This document shows, piece by piece, positions 35,469 to 44,374 of a stretch of 64,000 nucleotides of DNA. Under the pieces are notes generated by a model. It was not told where the DNA came from and did no database searches. It saw nothing but the letters and a program-made list of their open reading frames with translations. Source of the stretch: Streptomyces sp. NBC_01429 (lineage in GTDB: Bacteria; Actinomycetota; Actinomycetes; Streptomycetales; Streptomycetaceae). The position numbers and the translations under genes were made by a program. The first letter of the stretch is position 1. Each line of letters begins with the position of its first letter. The DNA lies in NCBI RefSeq assembly GCF_036231945.1, contig NZ_CP109599.1, positions 7,777,501 through 7,841,500 on the forward strand, written 5' to 3'.

Positions 35469-35840
35469 GTGTTTCCCGTCTGCCGTCTTGAGGACCTGCC
35501 CGAGGGCGAGGCCGTCCGTATCGATACGGAACCGCCGATCGCCGTGATCAACGCCGATGGCGAGCTGTACGCGATCGACGACACCTGCACACACCAGGAC
35601 GCCTCGCTCTCCGAGGGCTGGATCGAGAACTGCCAGGTCGAATGCCCCCTGCACGGGGCGGCGTTCGACCTGCGCACCGGACGCGCCACGTGCCCGCCCG
35701 CCCACGTGCCCGTCCGCACCCACCGGGTCGAAGTCGTCGACGGCGTCATCCACGTCCTGACCGGCGCTCCGGCGCCCGCCGTGGCCGGTGCGGTGGGCGC
35801 GGCCGGTGTGGCGGCGTTGGGGGAGGGCGGCATCGGGTGA
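35469..35840 (+). CDS. Rieske-type ferredoxin
   Basis: 123 residues from GTG 35469. The [2Fe-2S] ligands are CTHQDASLSEG and CPLHGAAFDLRTG (C-x-H and C-x2-H) near residues 43-66, the arrangement of the small Rieske ferredoxins that feed electrons to oxygenases. The last 25 residues are Ala/Gly-rich and probably disordered. It is divergent from the IclR gene and is the natural electron donor for the Rieske oxygenase at 29428. A dedicated reductase is not in the cluster; fprA at 59646 or another reductase would be needed. Confidence 0.88.
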   Translation: MFPVCRLEDLPEGEAVRIDTEPPIAVINADGELYAIDDTCTHQDASLSEGWIENCQVECPLHGAAFDLRTGRATCPPAHVPVRTHRVEVVDGVIHVLTGAPAPAVAGAVGAAGVAALGEGGIG

Positions 35841-35915
35841 GGCCCGCCACCTTCTTGGTGGCGTCCAGCGACTCCGCTCGGGAGGCCCTCCGGCGCCGCC
35901 CGGACAACGCACGGT

Positions 35916-35948
35916 GAGCCGGCCCCCGTTCAAGACGGGGGCCGGCTC
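35916..35948 (+). terminator. 13-bp perfect hairpin terminator
   Basis: Arms GAGCCGGCCCCCG (35916-35928) and its exact complement (35936-35948) with a 7-base loop, 75 bases after the ferredoxin stop. Confidence 0.8.
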
Positions 35949-35975
35949 CGGGCCGTCGCCGTACGGCGACGGCAT

Positions 35976-36035
35976 CATCCGCGTCAGACATCCGCGTCAG
36001 ACATCCGCGTCAGACATCCGCGTCAGACATCCGCG
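35976..36035. repeat. 13-bp tandem repeat, four and a half copies
   Basis: The unit CATCCGCGTCAGA is repeated exactly four times (35976-36027), followed by a partial fifth copy. There is no spacer between copies, so it is a simple minisatellite. A copy-number polymorphism between strains is likely. Confidence 0.9.
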
Positions 36036-36190
36036 CCCGGGCGGCCGCGCCGGGCCGTCGCGCCGGGCCGCCGCGCGCACGGGATCCGCGGGTGATCGCA
36101 CCGTACGGCCGGGCAGCAGTGAGCGGAATGCCCGGCCGGAAAGTCCTGTCCATTCTCTTGACGTGAGCCTCCCCGATGCCCAGAGTGCTC

Positions 36191-36219
36191 GTTAATGCGC
36201 ATCAGTAATGCGCATTAAC
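36191..36219. promoter_or_regulatory. LacI-type operator palindrome
   Basis: Perfect inverted repeat: GTTAATGCGCAT (36191-36202), five-base spacer, ATGCGCATTAAC (36208-36219). Each arm itself contains the palindrome ATGCGCAT, so two overlapping dimer sites are possible. It is 57 bases before the LacI start and is the probable autoregulatory operator. I saw no second copy near 37381-37445. Confidence 0.85.
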
Positions 36220-36276
36220 GACCGATGGCGGGTCATCGGACCGTCATCGGACGGTCGTTTCCGAGGAGGAGTGCCG

Positions 36277-37380
36277 GTGGAGGAACCACGCAAGCGAGCC
36301 AGGCCAGGACGCACCCCCGCGCCCCCGGGCCGCCGCACCTCACGGCCGCGCCAGGCCGAGGTGGCGCGGCTGGCCGGGGTCTCGCAGGCCACGGTCTCGC
36401 TCGTGCTCGGCGGCAAGAAGCAGGGCGCCGCCATCTCGGCGGAGACGCGGCAGAAGGTGCTCGACGCGGCCAACAGCCTCGGTTACGTGCCCGACCCGGC
36501 GGCCCGCAGACTCGCCGCCGCGCGCAACGACCTGCTCGGCGTCTTCAGCTTCACCGCGACCTTCCCCACGGACGTGCAGCACTCGTACTACCCCTTCCTG
36601 ATCGGCGTGGAGCGGGAGGCCGCCGCACGCGGCTACGACCTCGTCCTGTTCACCGGGTCCAGCTCCGGCGGCGCGGCTGCCGCAGGACCGGACGCGCTCA
36701 GCCGGGTCAGGCTCGCCGACGGCTGTCTCTTCCTGGGCCGTCACGCGCCCACCGAGGAGCTGCGGCGCCTGGTGGGGGATGGTTTTCCCGCCGTCCACGT
36801 GGGCCGCAGGGACGAACTGGAGGGCCTGGCCTGGGTCGGCGCCGACTACGTGAGCGCGAGCCACGAGGTCGTCACCCGGCTCGCCGCGCTCGGCCACCGG
36901 CGCGTCGTGCTGGTCCGCGAGGACGACGACGCGCCCGCCTCCACCGACCGTGAGTACGGCTTCCTCAAGGGTCTGGAGGACGCCGGACTGCCCGCAGGTC
37001 CCGACGCGGTCTTCCGTACCGCCGACCCCGCGCGCACGCTCACCCCCGAGCGGCTGCGGCAGTGGCTCGACGAGGGCGTGACCGCCTTCGTCGCCGAGGA
37101 GACCGACACCGGCAGCCCGTGGCGGGCCCTGCGCGCCGCCATCCGTGAGGCCGGTCTCGACTGCCCCGGCGAGCTGAGCCTCGCCCTGCTCGGCAGCCCG
37201 CCCGCCGATCTCGCGGCGGAAGCGGTCCCCACCGGTTTCGACATCCCCCGGCCCCAGCTCGGCGCCGCCGCCGTACGGCTGCTCGCCGCCCTGGTCGCGG
37301 GGGAGGAGGCCGACGAACCGCTCGTCACCTGCCCCTTCAGGACCGGCGCCACGGCGGGAGCGCCGCCCCGCCGCCCCTGA
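36277..37380 (+). CDS. LacI-family regulator
   Basis: 367 residues from GTG 36277, seven bases after AGGAGG; longer frames to 36208 start inside the operator. The helix-turn-helix RQAEVARLAGVSQATVSLVLGGKK is at about residues 26-49, after a basic Pro/Arg-rich tail. The C-terminal domain has the periplasmic-binding-protein fold of LacI, with GVFSFTATFPTDVQHSYYPFLIGVEREA and a conserved DIPRPQLGAAAVRLL end. It presumably responds to a sugar or sugar-derived ligand and controls the five genes that follow. Confidence 0.9.
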   Translation: MEEPRKRARPGRTPAPPGRRTSRPRQAEVARLAGVSQATVSLVLGGKKQGAAISAETRQKVLDAANSLGYVPDPAARRLAAARNDLLGVFSFTATFPTDVQHSYYPFLIGVEREAAARGYDLVLFTGSSSGGAAAAGPDALSRVRLADGCLFLGRHAPTEELRRLVGDGFPAVHVGRRDELEGLAWVGADYVSASHEVVTRLAALGHRRVVLVREDDDAPASTDREYGFLKGLEDAGLPAGPDAVFRTADPARTLTPERLRQWLDEGVTAFVAEETDTGSPWRALRAAIREAGLDCPGELSLALLGSPPADLAAEAVPTGFDIPRPQLGAAAVRLLAALVAGEEADEPLVTCPFRTGATAGAPPRRP

Positions 37381-37445
37381 CCATCCCCGTACGACCGCAT
37401 CACCCGCATCACCCGCATCACAACGCACCACAAGGAGAACCAACC

Positions 37446-39056
37446 GTGACCAGCCAACCCGACATCCTCGTCGTCGGCGGCGGACTCGGCGGTGTCGCCG
37501 CCGCCCTCGCCGCCTGCCGCGCCGGCCGCACGGTCGTCCTCACCGAGGAGACCGACTGGATCGGGGGCCAGCTCACCTCCCAGGCCGTCCCACCGGACGA
37601 ACACCCGTGGGTCGAGCAGTTCGGCGTCACCGCCTCCTACCGCGCGCTGCGCGAAGCGATCCGCGGCTACTACCGCGACTGGTACCCGCTGCGCGCCGAG
37701 GCCGCCGCCCTGCCCGGCCTCAACCCTGGCGCCGGCCGCGTCAGCAAGCTGTGCGCCGAGCCCCGGGTCGCGCTCGCCGCGCTGGAGGGGCTGCTCGCCC
37801 CGCACCGCGCCGCGGGCCGGCTGACCCTGCTCACCGAGCACCGCCCGGTCGCCGCCGAGACCGACGGCGACACCGTACGGTCCGTCACGCTGGAGGACCT
37901 GCGCGGCGGCGGCCGGCGCACCTTCACCGCCCCGTACGTCCTCGACGCCACCGAGACGGGCGAGTTGCTGGAGCTGGCCGGAGTCGAGTACGCGCTCGGC
38001 GCCGAGTCCCGCGCCGAGTTCGGCGAACCGCACGCCCCCGAGACGGCCGACCCGCTCAACCAGCAGGGCATCACCTTCTGCTTCGCGCTCTCCCACCACG
38101 AGGGCGAGGACCACACGATAGACAGGCCCGCCGACTACGACTTCTGGCGCGCCTACACCCCGGAGTTCTGGCCCGGCCCGCTGCTCGGCTTCCTGGCCCC
38201 CGACCCGCGCTCGCTGGAAGCGGTGCCGCGCACCTTCGTACCGAACCCGGACATCGACCCGCTCGCCGTCAGCGCCGACCAGTCCGCCGACGCGGGCGAC
38301 AAGGAACTCTTCGGCTTCCGCCGCATCCTGGCCCGGAGACTGCACCGGGACGGGGCCTTCGACTCCGACATCACACTCGTCAACTGGCCCCTCAACGACT
38401 ACTGGCTCAAGCCGCTGATCGGCGCCGGCGAGCAGACCGCGGCCGAAGCGGTCCGCGAGGCCAAGCAGTTGTCGCTGTCCGTCCTGTACTGGCTCCAGAC
38501 CGAGGCCCCGCGCCCCGACGGCGGCACCGGCTTCCCCGGGCTGCGGCTGCGCCCCGACGTCATGGGCAGCGAGGACGGCCTCGCCAAGGCCCCCTACGTA
38601 CGCGAGTCCCGCCGGATCAAGGCCGTCACGACCGTCACCGAACAGGACGTGGCGATCGACCTCGTCGGCCCCACCGGCGGCACCCGCCACCGCGACGCGG
38701 TCGGCGTCGGCAGCTACCGCATCGACCTGCACCCCTCGACCGGCGGCGACAACTACATCGACATCGGCTCCGTGCCCTTCGAGATCCCGCTCGGCGCGCT
38801 GATCCCGCGCCGCACGCGCAACCTGCTGCCCGCCGGGAAGAACATCGGCACCACCCACATCACCAACGGCTGCTACCGGCTGCACCCCGTGGAGTGGAAC
38901 ATCGGCGAGGTCGCCGGAGCGCTCGCCGCCCACTGCCTCGACGAGGACGTCCAACCGCACGAGGTGCAGGCCGAGGACAAGCGTTTCGAAACCTTCGCCG
39001 CCCTGCTCGACCGGGCCGGAGTCGAACGCCACTGGCCGCGGGTGCGCGGCTACTGA
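37446..39056 (+). CDS. FAD-dependent oxidoreductase (PF12831-like)
   Basis: 536 residues with AAGGAG 6 bases before the ATG. DILVVGGGLGGVAAALAACRAG is the N-terminal FAD motif, and WIGGQLTSQAVPPDEHPWVEQFG follows. AYVLDATETGELL-like text (YVLDATETGELLELAG) and the C-terminal LLPAGKNIGTTHITNGCYRLHPVEWNIGEVAGALA close the flavin site. This pattern belongs to the FAD_oxidored family, whose members oxidise or reduce poorly known substrates. It is the first structural gene behind LacI, 65 bases downstream. The substrate is unknown. Confidence 0.85.
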   Translation: MTSQPDILVVGGGLGGVAAALAACRAGRTVVLTEETDWIGGQLTSQAVPPDEHPWVEQFGVTASYRALREAIRGYYRDWYPLRAEAAALPGLNPGAGRVSKLCAEPRVALAALEGLLAPHRAAGRLTLLTEHRPVAAETDGDTVRSVTLEDLRGGGRRTFTAPYVLDATETGELLELAGVEYALGAESRAEFGEPHAPETADPLNQQGITFCFALSHHEGEDHTIDRPADYDFWRAYTPEFWPGPLLGFLAPDPRSLEAVPRTFVPNPDIDPLAVSADQSADAGDKELFGFRRILARRLHRDGAFDSDITLVNWPLNDYWLKPLIGAGEQTAAEAVREAKQLSLSVLYWLQTEAPRPDGGTGFPGLRLRPDVMGSEDGLAKAPYVRESRRIKAVTTVTEQDVAIDLVGPTGGTRHRDAVGVGSYRIDLHPSTGGDNYIDIGSVPFEIPLGALIPRRTRNLLPAGKNIGTTHITNGCYRLHPVEWNIGEVAGALAAHCLDEDVQPHEVQAEDKRFETFAALLDRAGVERHWPRVRGY

Positions 39057-39193
39057 CCCCACCGGGGACCGGGAAGCAGCACGGCGCGCCCTGTCCCCCG
39101 AGGGCGGGACGGCCGGACGGGAGCAGCTCCACCTGCCCCGTCCGGCCCACCGCCCGCGTACGCGCCGACCGAGCACAAGGAGGTGCCCAGACC

Positions 39194-41323
39194 ATGACCA
39201 CCCACCGCATCCGCGTCGGCATCGACGTGGGCGGAACCTTCACCGACGCCGTGGCCGTAGACGCCACGACCCTCGACCTGCTCGGGCAGGTGAAGGTTCC
39301 CACCAGCCATCATCACGAGGACGGGGTCGCCCACGGCATCGTGGAAGCGCTCGACCGCCTGATGGAACAGACCGGACACGCCCCTGAGGACGTGGCCTTC
39401 CTGGCCCACGGCACCACACAGGCTACCAACGCCCTGCTGGAGGGCGATGTGGCCACCGTCGGACTGCTCGGCATCGGCACCGGGGCCGGGCGGGCCTTCA
39501 CCCGCCGCCTCGCCTCCCTCGCCAAGCTCGAACTGTCGCCCGGCAAGCGGCTCCCGCTGATCTACGCGCACATAGCCGACCCCGAGGACCGGGCCGCCGT
39601 CGAGTCCGCCGTCGACGAGGTGGCCCGCGGCGGGGCTCAGGTCCTGGTGGCCACCCAGCCCTTCAGCGTGGACCGCCCCGAAGGCGAGGACGCGGTACGC
39701 GAGGTGGCCGCCGGGCGCGGTCTGCCGATGACCGCCGCCCACGACATCACCTCGCTCTACGGCCTCCAGAAGCGCAGCCGCACCGCCGTCGTCAACGCCG
39801 CGATCCTGCCGAAGATGTTCGCCACCGCCGACCTCGTGGATGCCTCCATCACCAAGGCGGGCGTCACCGCCCCGCTCATGGTGATGCGTTGCGACGGCGG
39901 CGTCATGTCGCTCGACGAGATGCGCCGCCGCCCCCTGCTGACCGTGCTGTCCGGCCCCGCGGCCGGTGTCGCCGGGGCGCTCATGCGCGAACGTGTCAGC
40001 GAGGGCGTCTTCCTGGAGACCGGCGGCACCTCCACCGACATCAGCGTCGTACGCCGGGGCAAGGTCGCCGTCCGCCACGCGACCCTCCTCGGCAAGACCT
40101 CCTACCTCTCCGCGCTCGACGTACGCACCGTCGGCGTCGGCGGCGGCTCGATGATCCGGATCAGCGGCGGGAAGGTCACCACCGTCGGCCCGCGCAGCGC
40201 GCACATCGCCGGACTGCCCTACGCCTGCTTCGCCTCCGCCGACGACCTCGCGGGCGCGCGGCTCACCACGGTCCGCCCGCTGCCCGAGGACGCCGAGGAC
40301 CACGTCGTGCTCGACGCCGCGGGCGGCCGCTACGCGCTCACCCTGACCTGCGCCGCCAACGCCCTGGGCCGGGTCCCCGAAGGCGACTTCGCGCGCGCCG
40401 ACCACGAGGTCGCCCGCGCCGCCCTCGCCCCGCTGGCCGCCGCGCTCGGCACGGACGTCGACACCGCCGCGACCCGGGTGCTCGACGCCGCGATCGACCA
40501 GGTCAGGAGCGTCGTCGACACCATGATCGACGACTACCGCCTCGACAAGGACACCGTCCTGCTCGTCGGCGGGGGAGGCGGCGCCGCCTCCGTCACCCCG
40601 CACCTGGCCGCCACCACCGGCCACGAGGGCCGAATCGCCGCGCACAGCGAGGTCATCAGCCCCATCGGGGTCGCCCTCGCCCTCGTCCGTGAACAGGTCG
40701 AGCGGATCATCCCCGGCGCGAACCAGGAGGACATCCTCGCGGTGCGCTCCGAGGCCGAACGGGCCGTCGTCGCCCAGGGCGCCGCCGCCGACGCCGTCGA
40801 GGTGGAGGTCACCGTCGACCCGCAGACCAACACCGTGCGCGCCGTCGCCACCGGCGCCACCGAACTGCGCACCCAGGACCGCGCCCACCGCGCCGACGAC
40901 GCCGAACGTCTGCGGCTGGCCGCCGAGAGCCTCAAAGTCCCCGAGCAGCGGGTCGACGTCCTCGCCGGCACCGCCGCCTACACCGTCTACGGCACCGAAC
41001 TGCGCCGCAGACTGCGCGCGGCGCGCCATCCCGTACGCGTCGTCGACGCCGACGGAGTGGTCCGGCTGCACGCCCCCGACGCACGCGTGGACACCACCAC
41101 CGTCGCCTCCGCACAGCAGACCCTCGCCACCCTCGTAGACGAGGCCACCGCCTACGGCGACGGCGGAGTACGCGCCCCCGCGCTGCGGCTGCTCATCGGC
41201 TCCCGCATCGCCGACCTCTCCGGAGTGCTCGACCCGCGGCCGCTGCTCGCACTGGCCCGCACCGAGATGGAGGGCCGCCCCGGCGACGAGCCCGTCGTCG
41301 CGATCGTGGAGGAGCGGTCATGA
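39194..41323 (+). CDS. Hydantoinase/oxoprolinase-family ATPase
   Basis: 709 residues from ATG 39194 with AAGGAGG upstream. VGIDVGGTFTDAVAVDA is the N-terminal phosphate-binding motif of the hydantoinase A/oxoprolinase family. HGTTQATNALLEGDVATVGLL, MRCDGGVMSLDEMRRRPLLTVLSGPAAGVAGA and ETGGTSTDISVVRRG follow in normal order, and VLLVGGGGGAASVTP supplies the C-terminal nucleotide loop. Such enzymes use ATP to open lactam or hydantoin rings or to carboxylate ketones. Here the A-type subunit is alone; no HyuB-type partner is present in the operon. The stop overlaps the next ATG (ATGA). Confidence 0.88.
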   Translation: MTTHRIRVGIDVGGTFTDAVAVDATTLDLLGQVKVPTSHHHEDGVAHGIVEALDRLMEQTGHAPEDVAFLAHGTTQATNALLEGDVATVGLLGIGTGAGRAFTRRLASLAKLELSPGKRLPLIYAHIADPEDRAAVESAVDEVARGGAQVLVATQPFSVDRPEGEDAVREVAAGRGLPMTAAHDITSLYGLQKRSRTAVVNAAILPKMFATADLVDASITKAGVTAPLMVMRCDGGVMSLDEMRRRPLLTVLSGPAAGVAGALMRERVSEGVFLETGGTSTDISVVRRGKVAVRHATLLGKTSYLSALDVRTVGVGGGSMIRISGGKVTTVGPRSAHIAGLPYACFASADDLAGARLTTVRPLPEDAEDHVVLDAAGGRYALTLTCAANALGRVPEGDFARADHEVARAALAPLAAALGTDVDTAATRVLDAAIDQVRSVVDTMIDDYRLDKDTVLLVGGGGGAASVTPHLAATTGHEGRIAAHSEVISPIGVALALVREQVERIIPGANQEDILAVRSEAERAVVAQGAAADAVEVEVTVDPQTNTVRAVATGATELRTQDRAHRADDAERLRLAAESLKVPEQRVDVLAGTAAYTVYGTELRRRLRAARHPVRVVDADGVVRLHAPDARVDTTTVASAQQTLATLVDEATAYGDGGVRAPALRLLIGSRIADLSGVLDPRPLLALARTEMEGRPGDEPVVAIVEERS

Positions 41324-41973
41324 CCCGCCTCGCACCCACCCCGCCGGCCGCCGGGCTCGCCGCCGTCGACGACATCGAGTACGGCGCGCGCTTCCTCGGC
41401 TCGCTCTCGCTGCACGAGGGCCGCGACCCCGCGCTGCTGCGCCACTGGGCCGCGACGGCCGCCGAGTTCGGCGCCGCCCTCGCCCCCGCCGCGCGGGCCG
41501 AGTCCGTACGGGCCGACTCAGCGCGGGTCGAATCCGCGCCGGACGAATCCGTACGGGCCGAATCCGTACGGGTCGTGGAGGGCACGGGGGGCCTGGAGCG
41601 CGGACTCCTCGCCCGCTACACCTCCCGGCCGCCCACCGTCGAGCTGTACACCGACTCCATCGAAGCGGCGGAGCGCCTCGTGAGCGTCCACGGCTGGCGG
41701 GCCTGGTTCCCGGCCGGCTCGGTCCGCAGCGCCGCCCTCGCCCACGAGACGGTCCACGAGAGGCTGCACCACGGCCCCGGGCGCGCCGCCCTCAAGGAAG
41801 CCCTCGGCCACACCGCCCTGCGCCTCGGGCGCCTGCGCGTCCTCGCACACGTCGCGGGCGCCGAGGAACTCGCCGCGCACGCCTACGCGCAATCCGTCTG
41901 CGGCCTCGGCCGCAGTCCGCTGCTGCTGTCCGCCGCCCTGGCCGCGTCCGCCGCCCCGGCAAGAGAGAAGTAA
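41320..41973 (+). CDS. Unknown protein with an HETVH motif
   Basis: 217 residues, translationally coupled to the oxoprolinase gene (ATGA overlap) and ending 3 bases before the transporter start. Residues 60-85 are an acidic/basic repeat (RAESVRADSARVESA...) encoded by a degenerate 15-base unit. ALAHETVHERLHH near residue 150 contains HExxH, the motif of zinc hydrolases, preceded by a WRAWFPAGSV segment. I recognise no family. Because of the coupling it may be a partner subunit of the oxoprolinase. A metallopeptidase role is possible, but a chance HExxH cannot be excluded. Confidence 0.75.
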   Translation: MTRLAPTPPAAGLAAVDDIEYGARFLGSLSLHEGRDPALLRHWAATAAEFGAALAPAARAESVRADSARVESAPDESVRAESVRVVEGTGGLERGLLARYTSRPPTVELYTDSIEAAERLVSVHGWRAWFPAGSVRSAALAHETVHERLHHGPGRAALKEALGHTALRLGRLRVLAHVAGAEELAAHAYAQSVCGLGRSPLLLSAALAASAAPAREK

Positions 41974-41976
41974 CTC

Positions 41977-43263
41977 ATGGGCATCGTCATCCTGTTCATC
42001 ATGGCGGCCGGTGTCGCCGCGATGCTCACCAAGAAACTCCCCACCGCCTTCGCGCTCGTCCTGCTCGGTGTGGTCATCGCTCTCGTCTCGGGCGCCCCGC
42101 TCAGCGGCGAGAACAGCGTCTTCGACACCGTCCTCCAGGAGGGCGCCCCGTTGCTCGCCGCGACGATGATCGCGATCCTGCTGGGCTCCTGGCTCGGCAA
42201 ACTGCTCGACGAGACCGGCATCGCCGGCACCCTCGTCCGCAAGATCGTCGAATTCGGCGGCGACCGGCCCACCGTCGTCGCGCTCGGCGTGCTGGTCGTC
42301 TCGACCCTCATCGGCACCGTCACCGGCTCCGCGCCCGCGGCGATGCTCGCCGGGATCATCGGCATCCCCGCCATGATCGCCGTCGGCATCCCCAAGGTGA
42401 CCGCCGCCGGCACGATCCTCATGGGCATCGCCGCCGGGATGCCCTTCGAACTGCCGGTGTGGCAGTTCTTCTCCAGCGCCCTCGACCTGCCGGTCTCCGA
42501 CGTACGCGGCTTCATGATCAAGCTGTTCCCGTTCGCGCTGTTCGCCGCCGTCATGTTCGTCCTCGTGGAGTCCCGCAGGCGCGGCGTCGAACATGCCTGG
42601 GCCTTCCGCACCGAGACCCCGCGCACCAAGGCGGGCAAGCGCCGCGCGCGGCTCGGCGACGCCCCGTGGTACGCGCTGCTCACCCCGGTCGTCCCCCTCG
42701 TCCTGGCGCTCGGCTTCGAGGTCGCGATCATCCCCTCGCTGCTGGCCGGAGTGATCTACGCGCTCGTGACGACGACCCGGCCGCGCGACATGAACCGCCG
42801 GCTGCTGCGCACTTTGTACGGCGGCTTCGAGGTGGCCGCCGCGCCCATCACGCTGTTCGTGGCGATCGGCATCCTGCTCGCCGCGGTCAGACTCCCCGGC
42901 GCCGTGGACGCGCTCGAACCCCTCGTCACGAAGGTCAGCCCGCAGAACCCGGTGGTGTTCGTCGTGGTCTTCACGGCGCTGGTGCCGCTGTGCCTGTACC
43001 GCGGACCGCTCAACGTGTACGGCCTCGGCGCCGGTATCGCGGGCGTCCTCATCGCGGCTGGCATCTACCCGGCCGTCGCCGTCCTCGGCATCACCGCGTC
43101 CTACAACCAGGTGTTCGGCGTCGCCGACCCGACCAGCACCCAGACGGTGTGGAGCGCGCAGTACGCGGGAGTCGGCCCCCAGCAAGTGATGGCGCGCACC
43201 CTGCCCTACGTCTGGTTCGTCGCCCTGGGCGGTTTCTGCGTCACCGCCGCCACCGCCCTCTGA
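41977..43263 (+). CDS. Membrane transporter of the GntP/citrate-type ion transporter superfamily
   Basis: 428 residues with 10-12 predicted membrane segments. It begins directly with a hydrophobic helix (GIVILFIMAAGVAAML). A re-entrant-like motif GTVTGSAPAAMLAGIIGIPAMIAVGIP lies near residues 110-140, and a soluble loop rich in Arg/Lys lies near 200-225. The layout matches carboxylate or gluconate symporters, but I cannot fix the exact family. It starts 3 bases after the HETVH gene, so it belongs to the operon. It probably imports the operon's acidic or sugar-acid substrate. Confidence 0.8.
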   Translation: MGIVILFIMAAGVAAMLTKKLPTAFALVLLGVVIALVSGAPLSGENSVFDTVLQEGAPLLAATMIAILLGSWLGKLLDETGIAGTLVRKIVEFGGDRPTVVALGVLVVSTLIGTVTGSAPAAMLAGIIGIPAMIAVGIPKVTAAGTILMGIAAGMPFELPVWQFFSSALDLPVSDVRGFMIKLFPFALFAAVMFVLVESRRRGVEHAWAFRTETPRTKAGKRRARLGDAPWYALLTPVVPLVLALGFEVAIIPSLLAGVIYALVTTTRPRDMNRRLLRTLYGGFEVAAAPITLFVAIGILLAAVRLPGAVDALEPLVTKVSPQNPVVFVVVFTALVPLCLYRGPLNVYGLGAGIAGVLIAAGIYPAVAVLGITASYNQVFGVADPTSTQTVWSAQYAGVGPQQVMARTLPYVWFVALGGFCVTAATAL

Positions 43264-43304
43264 CCTCCGGCACAGTCACCTCCATGTACGGGACGGAGCA
43301 TCCC

Positions 43305-44318
43305 ATGCACCAGCCGCACCAGCCCAGCCGCCGCATCCTCCTCAAGTCGGCCGCCATGACCACGGCGGCGCTCGCCGTCGGCTCGGCGGCCTCCCCGGCC
43401 CTGGCCGACAGCCCGGCCGCCGCTCCCGGCGGATTCCCCGACTACCGTTACGTCAAGACCCTTCTGAAGCCCAGTCAGCTCAAGTACAACCCCACCGGCG
43501 AGATCATCTTCCCGTGCATCCGGGGAACCGCGGGGCGGCTGTCCGCCCCGCTGGGCCGCTACTACCTCTACTACGCGCCGCACGACGCGCCCGGCGGTAT
43601 CTGTCTGGCCTACGGGGACCACATCGAGGGGCCCTTCACCGAGTACCCGCACAACCCGGTCGTCGCCAACGTCTGGCAGCCGCACTACTCCGTGAGCCAC
43701 GTCTCCTCCCCGCACGTCATGTGGAACGAGAGCGCCAAGGAGATGTGGCTCTACTTCCACGGCGAGAACACCACGACGCGGCTGGCCCGGTCCAAGGACG
43801 GCATCACCTTCACCTACGACAAGACGGTCCTCTCCACGTCCATGCTGCCCGCCGGCACCACCGAGACCTCGTACGCCCGGGTCTTCCCGTACGAACTGCC
43901 CGCGAAGAACGCCCACTTCGTGATGCTGTTCATGCTGAACAACACCACCAACCACCGGGACATCCACTGGGGCTGGTCGGCGGACGGCCGGAACTGGACC
44001 TTCGACCAGAAGGCCCTCGTCAGCCACAACGACGTCTCCGCCGTCAACGTCGGCGGTCCGCACCTGCTGACCCGCGGCGGCAGCGCCTTCGTCGTCTACA
44101 ACAAGGACAAGGAGAGCGGCGGCGACATCATGATCACCGAGGTCGGGGCGGACTTCACGCTCCGCCGCCACCTCGGCCGCTTCTACGACTCCTCGGCCGG
44201 CGCCCCCGACAACGGCCGCAGCGCCGCACCCAGCTTCGGCACCGAGGGAGGCGTGCCCTACATGGTCTACGAGTCCGGTGAACGCCTTCAGGGCAGCATC
44301 GCGGTCGCCCGGGGCTGA
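43305..44318 (+). CDS. Tat-exported beta-propeller protein, GH43/GH62-like fold
   Basis: 337 residues from ATG 43305 with GGAG 7 bases upstream. The signal HQPSRRILLKSAAMTTAALAVGSAASPALA is twin-arginine. The mature part has repeated blade-like segments (YYLYYAPHDAPGGICLAYGDHIEGPFTEYPHNPV, VSSPHVMWNESAKEMWLYFHG, RDIHWGWSADGRNWTF) of the five-bladed propellers found in GH43-type and related enzymes. It would act on a polymer or glycoside outside the cell, feeding the transporter and cytoplasmic enzymes. It ends the operon, and a hairpin terminator follows. Catalytic residues cannot be fixed by eye. Confidence 0.82.
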   Translation: MHQPHQPSRRILLKSAAMTTAALAVGSAASPALADSPAAAPGGFPDYRYVKTLLKPSQLKYNPTGEIIFPCIRGTAGRLSAPLGRYYLYYAPHDAPGGICLAYGDHIEGPFTEYPHNPVVANVWQPHYSVSHVSSPHVMWNESAKEMWLYFHGENTTTRLARSKDGITFTYDKTVLSTSMLPAGTTETSYARVFPYELPAKNAHFVMLFMLNNTTNHRDIHWGWSADGRNWTFDQKALVSHNDVSAVNVGGPHLLTRGGSAFVVYNKDKESGGDIMITEVGADFTLRRHLGRFYDSSAGAPDNGRSAAPSFGTEGGVPYMVYESGERLQGSIAVARG

Positions 44319-44374
44319 CCGTCCCGCGGGTTACGACATCACATCGCCCTCACCACGCCGGACGGCCCGGTGAC

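Larger units (their letters stand above)
35841..36190. other. 350-bp intergenic region with terminator and tandem repeat
   Basis: No gene is supported. The region contains a 13-bp-stem hairpin (35916-35948), a 13-bp tandem repeat (35976-36035) and GC-rich DNA leading to the LacI operator at 36191. Confidence 0.6.

Noticed and set aside
35976..36035. Short repeats considered as a CRISPR array
   Set aside because: Units are 13 bp and directly adjacent with no spacers, and no cas genes are present.
36208..36276. ATG 36208 as the LacI start
   Set aside because: The codon is part of the operator palindrome and lacks a ribosome site, unlike GTG 36277.
37607..39193. Very long upstream extension of the oxoprolinase frame
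   Set aside because: It runs through the FAD oxidoreductase in another frame as Arg/Pro-rich text; ATG 39194 has a perfect ribosome site.
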